The translations under genes and the position numbers were made by a program. A DNA stretch of 64,000 nucleotides. Source: Sphingobacterium faecium. GTDB taxonomy: Bacteria > Bacteroidota > Bacteroidia > Sphingobacteriales > Sphingobacteriaceae. The stretch spans positions 25,161 through 89,160 of the forward strand of contig NZ_QBKH01000012.1 in assembly GCF_003054045.1 (NCBI RefSeq), written 5' to 3'. How positions within the stretch are numbered: position 1 is the first letter of the stretch; each line of letters starts with the position of its first letter. Under the pieces are notes generated by a model. That model was not told where the DNA came from. It searched no databases and was given only the letters and a program-made list of their open reading frames with translations. Shown piece after piece: positions 8,637 through 16,494 of this stretch.

Positions 8637-9017
8637 CTATACAAAAAACAAAATGGGTGGCTTGAAAATAAATCTATCCGTCCCCTCCAATACAAGATAG
8701 CGCTGAAAAAACAAATGTGCAGCACGTAAATCAGTAAAGTCTTCGTCAGACTTCAGTAAAAAACAGGTCAAAGGAAGATAAATATTCAGATCGATCTGCT
8801 TCGCTTTAGGAGCAGGATCTTGTTGGTCTCTTTCCTTTTCCAACTGCTTATCGATATAACAGAATCCACTGCAGGTCACTGCCGGCTCAAACCGATTGAT
8901 GCATAATTGGGTTGTAATATAATCCTTATTGAGCTCAAAACCCATACAGATCCAGGTACAGCTCGTTGCTTGTATGAAAATGGCTAAGACAAGGAGTATC
9001 GATAATTTAGCGCGCAT
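8637..9017 (-). CDS. Small Cx9CxGxC protein, copy 2
   Basis: The 126-aa protein starts with a hydrophobic signal/anchor segment (start chosen at the internal ATG before M-R-A-K-L, because the upstream extension lacks one). It then has F-E-L-N-K-D-Y-I and cysteines at 39, 49 and 53 in the Cx9CxGxC pattern, followed by a charged linker and a C-terminal I-F-K-P-P. Cysteine positions match the next copy (9162-9536) exactly, though the rest is poorly conserved. Function unknown; metal binding by the three cysteines is a reasonable guess. It lies 31 bp before the AraC gene. Confidence 0.75.
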   Translation of the reverse strand: MRAKLSILLVLAIFIQATSCTWICMGFELNKDYITTQLCINRFEPAVTCSGFCYIDKQLEKERDQQDPAPKAKQIDLNIYLPLTCFLLKSDEDFTDLRAAHLFFQRYLVLEGTDRFIFKPPILFFV

Positions 9018-9161
9018 TAAAAACTTAATAAATAATAACGTTCTACAGTCTTGAATATTAATTATCAAGCACGAGAAATTCAAAATAAATAAGGGTATAG
9101 CTATCGGTTTATTTCAAAATGAGATAGCGAAATAAATAGTCAGAAAGACTAGATGAGGATA

Positions 9162-9536
9162 TTAGCAGCTAGGTGGTCGCAAAATACGATTAATACGATT
9201 AAAAGTATAATGAGAATGGCGCATATCAAAATTTGTATTTGTCATATGATCGACAAAAATCGCAGGCATATTAAGCACGGTAGATGGTATTAAAACAAAG
9301 GCTTGCGCTTCCTTTATTTTATTTTCTATATTTTTCTTTTCATCTTCTCGCGCTTTTTTCATTTTCTTCATCAATACACATGTGCCCTTGCAATGCAACT
9401 GAGGAGCATCTCTATTTTCACAGAGATATTGCGCTATATAATCACGATTGATATAAAAAGCACTTACAACCACGACTCCCCAGCATGCCTGAAACAGCAT
9501 GAGGACAGATAGGAAATATAAAAGTACTCTTTTCAT
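9162..9536 (-). CDS. Small Cx9CxGxC protein, copy 3
   Basis: The 124-aa protein has a hydrophobic N-terminal segment (residues 4-27), then F-Y-I-N-R-D-Y-I and L-C-E-N-R-D-A-P with cysteines 39, 49 and 53 spaced Cx9CxGxC. A Lys-rich helix follows (K-K-M-K-K-A-R-E-D-E-K-K), and the C-terminus carries L-R-P-P. It closely resembles the partial copy at 1-308 (H-C-K-G-x-C-V-L-M-K-K is shared). Probably secreted or membrane-anchored. No function is known to me. It shares orientation with copy 2 and AraC, and the three may be one operon. Confidence 0.78.
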   Translation of the reverse strand: MKRVLLYFLSVLMLFQACWGVVVVSAFYINRDYIAQYLCENRDAPQLHCKGTCVLMKKMKKAREDEKKNIENKIKEAQAFVLIPSTVLNMPAIFVDHMTNTNFDMRHSHYTFNRINRILRPPSC

Positions 9537-9627
9537 AAAGTTCAAATATACGCTATTTTTAAGCAATTTAGAAACATCTTGACTTAAATCGCAGTACTTT
9601 TTTCATGTACTTCAGTAGATGTTTAAA

Positions 9628-9660
9628 ATCTATATAGCCTACTTCTGAGGCTATATAGAT
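9628..9660 (-). terminator. Hairpin ending the 9675-10784 lipoprotein gene
   Basis: Thirteen-base arms (ATCTATATAGCCT and its complement) around a 7-base loop, 15 bp past the stop of the minus-strand lipoprotein gene and before the small-protein genes. It separates the lipoprotein from the Cx9CxGxC/AraC unit. Confidence 0.7.
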
Positions 9661-9674
9661 CCTGATCTACGTTG

Positions 9675-10784
9675 TTAATTATCGGACAGAATTTGCATCA
9701 CTAAATTAAAATCTGTACTAAGCATTACTCCTTCTGGAGATTTACTTTCAATAATCAACTTATATGTTCCCTCGTCTAAAGAACTGTTTTTCTTTACCTG
9801 GATGATTCCAGAAGTTTCATCAATAGAAAAAATCGAATTACTATCATTAAAACCATTATCATTTAGAGTGATGGCTTTAATGCTAAATTTGCCTTTAAAC
9901 CGTCCAGGATTTACCACCGGGGCATCAGATTTAAAAGAATTACCCAAAGGGATAACAAAACGGTTGTAAATGATTGTTAAGTCAAAGTCCTGATAATAGA
10001 TCCCATAAAACAGTTTAGGTTCTGGCAATATCGATAATTTAAGATCTCTTTCTGCCAATTTATAACCGTTTTTGAAAAGTATTGGTCTCAAAGTATATAC
10101 CCACTCTTTCTTTTTATTCGGATCACCAGCTTTATCAGATACCACAATCTGATTATTGACGATATTGACATGCTGATCTTTATTGCCGTATGAAGGATCA
10201 AATTGAAAATTTGCACCTTCCATATTGAAGTTATCCACTACCAGATCAAATGTATTTTGGGGATCGTTGTACAGGCAATATGGAGTCAGTACCGCTGTGG
10301 CATTTGGTTCATTTTTTAAATAAAGCTGAGCAGGGTTTACAACCAGATTAATTTTTTTTGAAAACCCCTTTAAACCATTTTCAGTTTTAGAAGTAATGAT
10401 AATAGGGTAATTTTCTGGGATCGTATTCTGAAATTCGGATGAAAACGTATTGTTTGGATATAATTTACCAGAATAAATAAACATCCTTGAATGCTCACGA
10501 TCAAATTTAATTGACTGTTTTACAAGATCCAACAAAGAGTGATCCTTATCGACCTGTTGGCCAGGATGGTCGACAGTTATTTCCAAAGAAATATCATCGG
10601 CGCTATATTCTTCAGGAAGCTGATAAGAAAGGGTGTCACCATAGATTACGGAAACGCCATCCGGTATAGGTAATGGAGGTAGATAGCCATTGACTATCGT
10701 ATCCTTAGTACAGGATATCGCAACTAAACAGAATAGCGTCATTACTCCTAATTTTAATAGCGATAACGTTTTAAGATTGCACAT
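9675..10784 (-). CDS. Uncharacterised surface lipoprotein
   Basis: The 369-aa lipoprotein has lipobox A-I-S-C (Cys25). The body looks all-beta, with several immunoglobulin- or cadherin-like strand patterns (Y-P-I-I-I-T-S-K-T-E-N-G and D-E-T-S-G-I-I-Q-V in the last third). The last segment, ending near Y-K-L-I-I-E-S-K-S-P-E-G, resembles repeats of putative-Ig/cadherin surface proteins. No catalytic motif is visible. It stands alone, with its own terminator and a 500-bp AT-rich leader. An adhesion or surface-binding role is possible but not shown. Confidence 0.7.
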   Translation of the reverse strand: MCNLKTLSLLKLGVMTLFCLVAISCTKDTIVNGYLPPLPIPDGVSVIYGDTLSYQLPEEYSADDISLEITVDHPGQQVDKDHSLLDLVKQSIKFDREHSRMFIYSGKLYPNNTFSSEFQNTIPENYPIIITSKTENGLKGFSKKINLVVNPAQLYLKNEPNATAVLTPYCLYNDPQNTFDLVVDNFNMEGANFQFDPSYGNKDQHVNIVNNQIVVSDKAGDPNKKKEWVYTLRPILFKNGYKLAERDLKLSILPEPKLFYGIYYQDFDLTIIYNRFVIPLGNSFKSDAPVVNPGRFKGKFSIKAITLNDNGFNDSNSIFSIDETSGIIQVKKNSSLDEGTYKLIIESKSPEGVMLSTDFNLVMQILSDN

Positions 10785-11210
10785 TTTTTTTCAATTAAAA
10801 AATAAAAAATAGTTGATTTACGTAAATCAGATTCAATCGCAAAATTATACGCTTTTGGAGTATATAGATTTCGGTTTTCGTGCACATAGTTTTATTATTC
10901 AAATCGATGTATAGATTGATCAAAAACACTTGATGTGGTCTTTACCGAAATGTCTTTTAACTAACCAAAACGGCTATTTTTCTACGACTCGACAATAATT
11001 GCTATCACTACCCATCTGACGATATTCATGCCTATATCTAAAATAAAAAAACAATATAGTATCCCTTAAAAACTATGCTTTATCCATCTGCAGATAAGAC
11101 CTCTTTATAGGAAATCCCCTTCTTTTTTACATACCATGTTGTGCATGCGTTTTTTGTAATTTCATCATGCCAAAATGACTATCCTCTTCCAACACCTCAT
11201 TATTTACAAT
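10785..11210. other. Intergenic AT-rich stretch
   Basis: No coherent reading frame, repeat or RNA gene was seen. It must contain the promoter of the minus-strand lipoprotein gene, but no clear TTG-N20-TAnnTTTG match was found by eye. Confidence 0.5.
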
Positions 11211-11262
11211 AATAAAACTCAGAAAAGGATTCATTTTAATGGATCCTTTTCTGAGTTTTATT
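11211..11262 (-). terminator. Strong hairpin after isochorismatase-like gene
   Basis: Perfect 20-bp inverted repeat (arms 11211-11230 and 11243-11262) with a 12-base loop, 31 bp beyond the stop of the 11294-11836 gene. The stem is exceptionally long for an intrinsic terminator. Confidence 0.85.
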
Positions 11263-11293
11263 AAACGGTACTTGCACTATATTTTTAACAAAC

Positions 11294-11836
11294 CTATGCT
11301 GACAAATATTCTTCAGTATCCTGAATTTTAGCGTAAAAAAATGTTAATGCCGCTAAAAAAGCATGGTGTACATCAGCAGCTTTTACATGCTGACCATTGA
11401 TCTCCAAGTCACGAGTTGCGCAAGCATCACTGATTACAGTACAATCAAACCCAAAATCAAATGCAGCCCGAGTACCAGCATCTACACACATATGGGTCAT
11501 CATACCTGTAATCACAAGTTCTGTGATATTGTTCTCTTTCAGATATGCTAACAGATCAGTGTCACGAAAACTATTTGGATAATGCTTGGTAATTACTTTT
11601 TCACCTTGCAATGGCTTCACGTTATCGTGAATTTCAACACCCCTTGTACCTGGCGCAAAGTACGGTGCACCTTCCGGAGATAGATGCTGTACATGTACGA
11701 CAGTCAACTCTTCCTTTCTAAAGTGCTCAAGCAATTTTTTTGTATTTTCGCTAGCAGGAATAGGATTAACCAATTCCATAGCACCATTTTCAAAATAATC
11801 ATTTTGAACGTCTATAATAATCAAAGCTTTACTCAT
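11294..11836 (-). CDS. Cysteine hydrolase, isochorismatase-like family
   Basis: The 180-aa cytoplasmic hydrolase has the isochorismatase-fold catalytic triad: Asp9 in I-I-D-V-Q-N-D-Y-F, Lys84 in T-K-H-Y-P-N-S-F, and Cys117 in G-M-M-T-H-M-C-V-D-A. Members cleave amides such as nicotinamide and related compounds; the real substrate cannot be told from sequence. The start is the ATG at 11836; a longer frame begins nine codons earlier without a better signal. It is a single-gene unit with its own terminator. Confidence 0.92.
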   Translation of the reverse strand: MSKALIIIDVQNDYFENGAMELVNPIPASENTKKLLEHFRKEELTVVHVQHLSPEGAPYFAPGTRGVEIHDNVKPLQGEKVITKHYPNSFRDTDLLAYLKENNITELVITGMMTHMCVDAGTRAAFDFGFDCTVISDACATRDLEINGQHVKAADVHHAFLAALTFFYAKIQDTEEYLSA

Positions 11837-12032
11837 AACTATTTTATTTATATTATTCGTCAAATTTAACGCTAAACTTAGGTCTAGCTTATACCATTAT
11901 GAATTATTAAACTACCATTTTGATAAAAAAACATTTAACCACCGCATCAGTTAGCAATAATAAAGTATCGGTAATATTGCTGGTTCGATAAAAATAAACG
12001 GCTGAACAGTATTCTGTTTGGTTAACCAATTT

Positions 12033-12446
12033 TTATTTTAACAGTATAGCCTCTAAAGAAATATCAATCTTAAGTGCATTGCCGATCGGACACATTTCCT
12101 TGGCTTTCTGTGCAAAAACTTGGAACTGTTCTTCAGTTATTGCAGGAATTTTAGCTTGTAATGTCAAATTGGAATTGCTGATAACATTGTTGCTTATCAC
12201 CAGCGAAATACTTGTTTCAATAGTGTCGGCAGAAAGTCCGTTTTCTCCGAGGATATAAGCCAATGTCATTGTATAACACGAAGCGTGAGCAGAAGCCAGC
12301 AATTCTTCCGGATTGCTAAAACTGCCATCATTTTTAGCGTAAGAAGGTTTAAATGCTATGCTATTCAATTTCGAATTTTCAATATCCAATTGTCCGTTTC
12401 CCTGTTTAAAACTTCCTTGCCAAACGGCTTTAACACTTGTTTCCAT
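12033..12446 (-). CDS. OsmC/Ohr family peroxiredoxin
   Basis: OsmC-family enzymes reduce organic hydroperoxides with two conserved cysteines. The 137-aa product, normal in length, has Cys57 in A-S-A-H-A-S-C-Y-T-M and Cys119 in A-K-E-M-C-P-I-G, plus the N-P-E-E-L-L motif. It follows the chimeric NmrA/AraC remnant by 21 bp and the HxlR-linked NmrA/SnoaL genes, all on the minus strand, fitting a small electrophile/peroxide response cluster. A perfect 12-bp palindrome (TTGGTTAACCAA, 12018-12029) lies just after the stop; its role is unknown. Confidence 0.92.
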   Translation of the reverse strand: METSVKAVWQGSFKQGNGQLDIENSKLNSIAFKPSYAKNDGSFSNPEELLASAHASCYTMTLAYILGENGLSADTIETSISLVISNNVISNSNLTLQAKIPAITEEQFQVFAQKAKEMCPIGNALKIDISLEAILLK

Positions 12447-12467
12447 AAACTTAATTTTAATAAAATT

Positions 12468-12740
12468 TTATAGTACAAAGTTACCGGCTCTTAGAATTTC
12501 ATACAATGGATATTGGGCACATTGTATAGGACATTTTGCCCATTCTTTAGTTTTTGCTTTGTATTTTTCTAATTCAATAGGTGATTTTTCTGTTTGTATT
12601 TTAAAAAAACGGACAAAATAAGATTGGTCATCATATCCAAGCTGGACAGCAATCTCCTTTACCGTAAGATCTGTATTGGCAAGCAATCGCGGGGCACAAA
12701 ATGCGCCCACCATATTTTCCATATAGATTGTAGATTCGAT
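12468..12740 (-). pseudogene. Chimeric remnant: NmrA fragment fused to AraC C-terminus
   Basis: The first 47 bases on the minus strand (12740-12694) match 13648-13602 inside the neighbouring NmrA gene at 43 of 47 positions and encode I-E-S-T-I-Y-M-E-N-M-V-G-A-F-C-A-P. The frame then continues without a break into an AraC C-terminal helix-turn-helix (L-T-V-K-E-I-A-V-Q-L-G-Y-D-D-Q-S-Y-F-V-R-F-F-K). An in-frame TAA precedes the NmrA part. Neither half is a full domain, so this is a deletion scar joining two genes. The NmrA part differs from the intact gene, so it came from a second copy or relative. Confidence 0.8.
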
Positions 12741-12758
12741 TTTAAATTATTTAAGATA

Positions 12759-13148
12759 TCACTTACCAAAAAAATCATCATCCACAGACTGGTCATCTGA
12801 AAATGTCCAAACCTGAATTATTTTTCCGTCTTTTACTTCGAAAAGGTCAAGACCGCCCAAATCCATATCTTTAGTTTCCGTTTTTGCGGTAAACCAAACT
12901 GGAACTGCAATCAGATTTCCACTTTCCAACATCTTTCCGTTGGGTTTCACAACCATATTCCCCGATGTGTGACTCATTATGCCCTGAAACATTTGGATAA
13001 TTTCACTGAGATTATTCTTCAATCCGGCAAACTTATTGTCTCCCGGCTGACACCATCTAGTTTCTGGCGTAAATGATGAAAGTGCTTTTTCTAATTCACC
13101 CTTGCCCAATGCCTCAAAGTATGATGCAACAACTTCTTTCGCTTCCAT
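12759..13148 (-). CDS. SnoaL-like / NTF2-fold protein
   Basis: The 129-aa protein has the NTF2-like (alpha+beta barrel) pattern: an N-terminal helix with V-V-A-S-Y-F-E-A-L-G-K-G-E-L, a central F-T-P-E-T-R-W strand, and a final G-G-L-D-L-F-E-V-K-D-G-K-I-I-Q-V-W-T-F. SnoaL-like proteins are isomerases or binding proteins for small hydrophobic molecules; the substrate here is unknown. It lies 17 bp downstream of the NmrA gene on the same strand, so they probably form one operon. Confidence 0.85.
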   Translation of the reverse strand: MEAKEVVASYFEALGKGELEKALSSFTPETRWCQPGDNKFAGLKNNLSEIIQMFQGIMSHTSGNMVVKPNGKMLESGNLIAVPVWFTAKTETKDMDLGGLDLFEVKDGKIIQVWTFSDDQSVDDDFFGK

Positions 13149-13165
13149 ATATTGGAATTTAATAA

Positions 13166-14062
13166 CTATTTAATGAAATAATTTTTATTATCGTGTGCCC
13201 ATTGCGCTAACGAAGTCATTTCCACAGGAAGTTTTTCCAAAATTTCATTCATTTTCGAATTAAACTTAGGTGGATATTCAGTTGCGTTCTGAAGACTCTC
13301 GTAATATGCTGCAACACTAGCTGCACCTGCTTCTCCCACAAACGGTTTTAATATATCACCAAATTCATTAGGTTTTTGAGGATAATACACAATTTCTTCA
13401 TCTACTCCCTTAGAAAACTGCGTCGCCAGATCATTCCCTTTTAGGTTTTCCATACCACTGATTTTGAAAGCATCTGCTTTTAAATCAACATTATAAATAG
13501 CTTCAACGACAAAAGCGCTCACATCTCTAGAAGCAATCCACCCAATTGGCATGGCCTCAGGAGTAGGATAAGCCAATTTTTTCTCATTTGTTATAAACGG
13601 TGCACAAAATGCACCCATCATATTTTCCATATAGATAGTAGGTTCGATGATAACATAGTCCACTCCACTATTTTTCAAATAATCTCGAACATCCAATTTC
13701 ACGTCATCTACCGGAGAACCTACTTTTTGAGACTCTAACCAACCACTTGTATTCCAAACAATTTTACTAACTCCATTTGCTTTCGCTGCATCAATCACAT
13801 TTTTTGAATATTGTAAACCATCAAATGGATTCGGCAATGAAACAGGAATCATAAAAGCAATAGCATCAATACCTTGCGTAATTTCTAGGATTTTGGCTGC
13901 GTCATTCAGGTTTGCCAATACCGGTGTTGCACCTGCTTGAGTTAATTTTTCAAAACTTTTTTCTGAACTGGTCGCAGCAAATACTTCTGCACCTTTTTTC
14001 TTCGCTTCGCCAATTACATTGAACTGTTGTGAGCCCGTAGCTCCAAATACTAAAATTCTCAT
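13166..14062 (-). CDS. NmrA family NAD(P)-binding protein
   Basis: The 298-aa Rossmann-fold protein of the atypical short-chain dehydrogenase class has the dinucleotide motif G-A-T-G-S-Q at residues 8-13 and the NmrA-like downstream segments I-V-W-N-T-S-G-W and Y-M-E-N-M-M-G-A-F. Some relatives are redox sensors or quinone reductases. The gene is divergent from an HxlR regulator, with a well-formed promoter and a palindromic operator between them, so it is probably induced by electrophiles or quinones; that last step is inference. Confidence 0.9.
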   Translation of the reverse strand: MRILVFGATGSQQFNVIGEAKKKGAEVFAATSSEKSFEKLTQAGATPVLANLNDAAKILEITQGIDAIAFMIPVSLPNPFDGLQYSKNVIDAAKANGVSKIVWNTSGWLESQKVGSPVDDVKLDVRDYLKNSGVDYVIIEPTIYMENMMGAFCAPFITNEKKLAYPTPEAMPIGWIASRDVSAFVVEAIYNVDLKADAFKISGMENLKGNDLATQFSKGVDEEIVYYPQKPNEFGDILKPFVGEAGAASVAAYYESLQNATEYPPKFNSKMNEILEKLPVEMTSLAQWAHDNKNYFIK

Positions 14063-14091
14063 TTGCTAATATTTTTTTTCTATATCTTGAT

Positions 14092-14122
14092 CAAATCTAA
14101 TAATTAACTTACTTTTGCACAA
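14092..14122 (-). promoter_or_regulatory. Bacteroidota promoter of the NmrA operon
   Basis: On the minus strand TTG (14122-14120), 20 bases, then TAGATTTG (14099-14092), matching the Bacteroidota TTG-N20-TAnnTTTG form. The -7 box lies 29 bp before the NmrA start. Confidence 0.7.
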
Positions 14123-14157
14123 GTACTTACCAAACAGTTTGGTACTTACCAAATGGT
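14123..14157. promoter_or_regulatory. HxlR operator: palindrome plus direct repeat
   Basis: GTACTTACCAAA occurs twice (14123-14134, 14142-14153). The first copy is part of the palindrome ACCAAACAGTTTGGT (14129-14143), the second of ACCAAATGGT (14148-14157). The site sits directly upstream of the NmrA -33 element and just before the HxlR start codon, so one site could control both genes. Confidence 0.7.
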
Positions 14158-14175
14158 TAGAATAGCTGAATATCA

Positions 14176-14508
14176 ATGGAAAAAAAATTAAAATCAACTG
14201 CTCCTTGTGACGAGAGGTGCCCTGTAAGAGCGTCATTATCTCTGTTGGCTGGAAAATGGACACTGATGATCCTGTTTCAGATCAACGAAAACACAGTGCG
14301 GTATGGCGAACTAAAAAGAACAGTGACCGGCATCAGTGAAAAGATGCTCATTCAAGAATTAAATATGCTCGTTGAGAATAAATTGGTGATTAAAAAAGTA
14401 TATCATCAAGTTCCTCCTAAAGTGGAATATACACTAACCGAATTAGGATTGAAAACCCTGCCCATAGTTGATCAACTGGCTCAATTTGGTCTCGAAAATT
14501 TAGTTTAA
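14176..14508 (+). CDS. HxlR family winged-helix regulator
   Basis: HxlR/YodB-type repressors are small winged-helix proteins, several of which sense quinones or electrophiles through an N-terminal cysteine. The 110-aa product has the typical core L-L-A-G-K-W-T-L-M-I-L, I-S-E-K-M-L-I-Q-E-L and V-E-Y-T-L-T-E-L-G. It carries Cys11 and Cys15 (C-D-E-R-C-P-V), the second at the position used for sensing in relatives. It is divergent from the NmrA gene with a shared operator region. The inducer is inferred. Confidence 0.93.
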   Translation: MEKKLKSTAPCDERCPVRASLSLLAGKWTLMILFQINENTVRYGELKRTVTGISEKMLIQELNMLVENKLVIKKVYHQVPPKVEYTLTELGLKTLPIVDQLAQFGLENLV

Positions 14509-14544
14509 GAATAAATTTAGAGATCACGACTACCATAGACGTAG

Positions 14545-14571
14545 AAAAAGGAAGTAATTTAATTCCTTTTT
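14545..14571 (+). terminator. Hairpin after HxlR gene
   Basis: Nine-base arms AAAAAGGAA and TTCCTTTTT around a 9-base loop, 36 bp after the HxlR stop. Confidence 0.65.
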
Positions 14572-14588
14572 ACTAAAAAAAGACTCCT

Positions 14589-14861
14589 ATGCATAAAGGA
14601 ACTGGCATATTCAATAAGAAGACTACAGAAATTGAGTCATACTCCCTTCCTGTAAATCCAGATTATGATATATCTGCCAGAGACCAAGAATTGATCTTAG
14701 AAATATTAGAAAATTGGCTTAGGGCCGGTTATTTCAAAGATGGTGTTACTGGTTATAAACTTTACCAAGCTTTATTAGCAAAAATTACTGTCGGGTGTCA
14801 ATATTGTCCATATGAAAAGCTACTACAATTCGAAGAAAACACTCCTATTACGACAAATTAA
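14589..14861 (+). CDS. Small hypothetical protein with CQYC motif
   Basis: The 90-aa product is not recognised. It is acidic and mostly helical in appearance, with an A-R-D-Q-E-L-I-L-E-I-L-E-N-W-L helix and a C-Q-Y-C-P-Y motif near the C-terminus. No signal peptide or membrane segment is visible. It sits 18 bp after the terminator of the HxlR gene and so is probably expressed separately. Amino-acid usage looks like a real protein; the function is unknown. Confidence 0.6.
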   Translation: MHKGTGIFNKKTTEIESYSLPVNPDYDISARDQELILEILENWLRAGYFKDGVTGYKLYQALLAKITVGCQYCPYEKLLQFEENTPITTN

Positions 14862-14942
14862 TCAACCAATCTCCTCTTAAATGGCTCCAACTCTCCTGTT
14901 GTAATATCTGGCCAACGAGCAAAATATATAAAGCTTGGAAAA

Positions 14943-14966
14943 CCTTTCGCCATACTGTGCGAAAGG
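14943..14966 (-). terminator. Hairpin after the 14986-15525 gene
   Basis: Eight-base arms CCTTTCGC and GCGAAAGG; on the minus strand it follows the stop by about 20 bp and runs into TTTTCC. Confidence 0.6.
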
Positions 14967-14985
14967 CTTAAACAAAGTTTAAATT

Positions 14986-15525
14986 TTAACGAAAACGGGT
15001 TAATAGATTTGCTAAGAAAATCGGTGTTTCAAAATCTTCCTCCTCGTCTTTAAATGGTCCTGAGGCTGAAGCATAATTAAATTCTTTCACTTCTAGGAAC
15101 GCTTCATCTCTATACAACCACTCGACCTCCACATGTGGTTTTATTACGAGTTGGTAAATTCTGTCAATTAGTTCCGATTCATCAGTTTCTATATAATTTT
15201 CAGGAGTATATGGCTCACCATCATACAATTTCCACACCAGCAAATACTTGAAAATACTAATGCAAATAACAAAAGTACCTTCAGTTTTAGACTTTATTTC
15301 AAAACTTAAGCATCGGTCTTCGACAGGAAATGGACTGAATCCTAAAATTTCTGACTGTGGAAAATTTGATCTAAAGTCAGTTATGACCTTCTTAAAAAGA
15401 TCTGGATGATTGGCAAGAAAACGTTCACCCCGTTCGTCCAACTTGCTCTGTTTTGAAGACTCAGATGGTCTCCAGAAAAAGTCCCAGTCAAAATATTCAT
15501 CAATTACTTTTTTAAATCTATTCAT
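14986..15525 (-). CDS. Hypothetical cytoplasmic protein
   Basis: The 179-aa protein is not recognised. It starts with an aromatic helix (I-D-E-Y-F-D-W-D-F-F-W-R-P-S), is rich in acidic and aromatic residues, and has strand patterns in the middle (C-L-S-F-E-I-K-S-K-T-E-G-T-F-V-I-C-I) and an E-D-E-E-E-D-F-E-T acidic stretch near the end. The style recalls small immunity or immunity-like proteins, but no family could be assigned. A 29-residue lipoprotein-like frame ends 11 bp upstream on the same strand. Confidence 0.65.
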   Translation of the reverse strand: MNRFKKVIDEYFDWDFFWRPSESSKQSKLDERGERFLANHPDLFKKVITDFRSNFPQSEILGFSPFPVEDRCLSFEIKSKTEGTFVICISIFKYLLVWKLYDGEPYTPENYIETDESELIDRIYQLVIKPHVEVEWLYRDEAFLEVKEFNYASASGPFKDEEEDFETPIFLANLLTRFR

Positions 15526-15536
15526 ATCTTCCTTAA

Positions 15537-15626
15537 TTACAAGTACCAGTTGAAGGGGATATCATTGCGGGAACATCCCATGAAAATAATGAGACAGAAG
15601 AGCATCTGTAAAATTTTTGCTTTCAT
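15537..15626 (-). CDS. Mini-lipoprotein, 29 aa
   Basis: A very short reading frame coding for almost nothing but a lipoprotein signal: a Lys-containing start, a hydrophobic run (M-L-F-C-L-I-I-F-M) and lipobox F-M-G-C at residue 18, followed by only 11 residues ending N-W-Y-L. It resembles short entericidin- or lysis-type lipoproteins in layout only. It could instead be the surviving start of a truncated lipoprotein. It lies 11 bp before the 14986-15525 gene, so they may be co-expressed. Confidence 0.5.
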   Translation of the reverse strand: MKAKILQMLFCLIIFMGCSRNDIPFNWYL

Positions 15627-15803
15627 ATTATATGGTTCTAGTTAAGAAAAATTGGTTAATTTAAAACTTAAAATACAAACTTTTCTTAAGATATCATTAA
15701 TTTAAAAAAAATATTTAAATAAAATCTGACGCAAAGAATTAGAAGTATAATGAGTTATTATATTTAGCAAATTCGGCGTTGACTTCAATAACTGTTACAA
15801 AAT

Positions 15804-16121
15804 TTGATTTTTTCCAGCAAAATTCAAAATATACAAAATCATTCAAACCTCTTTAAGATAGATTTGCAATTAATTGAGTTACTATTTTTTATACTTAACC
15901 GATTTACACTATTATGTAATAACTACAAAGAAATTACAGCTGAGCTAATTACAACAAAAACAATTCACGTAGCAGACATTTACGACTATAACGAAGACCC
16001 TATAGCCGATATTTTTGAGAGATATTTTCAGTATTGCCAAAAGGCACTTTCAGAATATAGTAATGAGATTTCCCGCGATAGTTCGGTTCATTTAAATGGT
16101 TCCCAAGATTATAATAGGTGA
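15804..16121 (+). CDS. Doubtful hypothetical protein
   Basis: An open frame of 105 codons beginning with TTG, with no clear ribosome site, in AT-rich DNA. The second half (K-E-I-T-A-E-L-I-T-T-K and A-D-I-F-E-R-Y-F-Q-Y-C-Q-K-A-L) has protein-like composition, the first half less so. It may be a remnant of a longer gene. No family recognised. Confidence 0.3.
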   Translation: MIFSSKIQNIQNHSNLFKIDLQLIELLFFILNRFTLLCNNYKEITAELITTKTIHVADIYDYNEDPIADIFERYFQYCQKALSEYSNEISRDSSVHLNGSQDYNR

Positions 16122-16494
16122 TTTTATAGTTAACCTAAATTAATATTCAATTTACTACTTGCAAGCTCATGAAAATTTTATACCAAAAATTATGAATACG
16201 AAAGAATGTTGGGCAACGGGCTGGTTATCCAATGGTGCGTCCATTCTCATTGTTAAAAAAAGAATTAAAATCAAATCATTTCTACCTAAGTTATTCATTG
16301 TTTGAATTGTCAAATTCATAGATGAGTTAAAATAAAAGGTGTTGAATAAACAGAACCTTAAAGTGTAATTAAAGAGCTCAAAAGTGTAATTTTTATTGAT
16401 ATACCCATAGCTACATTTGTATCGGTGTAACGATAGCTTAGCCGGCATAAGATATAGCACCTATAACAAATAATTTTAACATAATTTTTTTAAG

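Noticed and set aside
12018..12029. Palindrome TTGGTTAACCAA as a terminator of OsmC
   Set aside because: It has no loop and no T-tract, so it cannot be an ordinary intrinsic terminator; kept only as a note in the OsmC entry.
16167..16460. 97-aa minus-strand open frame upstream of the DJ-1 gene
   Set aside because: Composition looks random (many F, N and Y), no start context, and it overlaps the likely promoter region of the DJ-1 gene.
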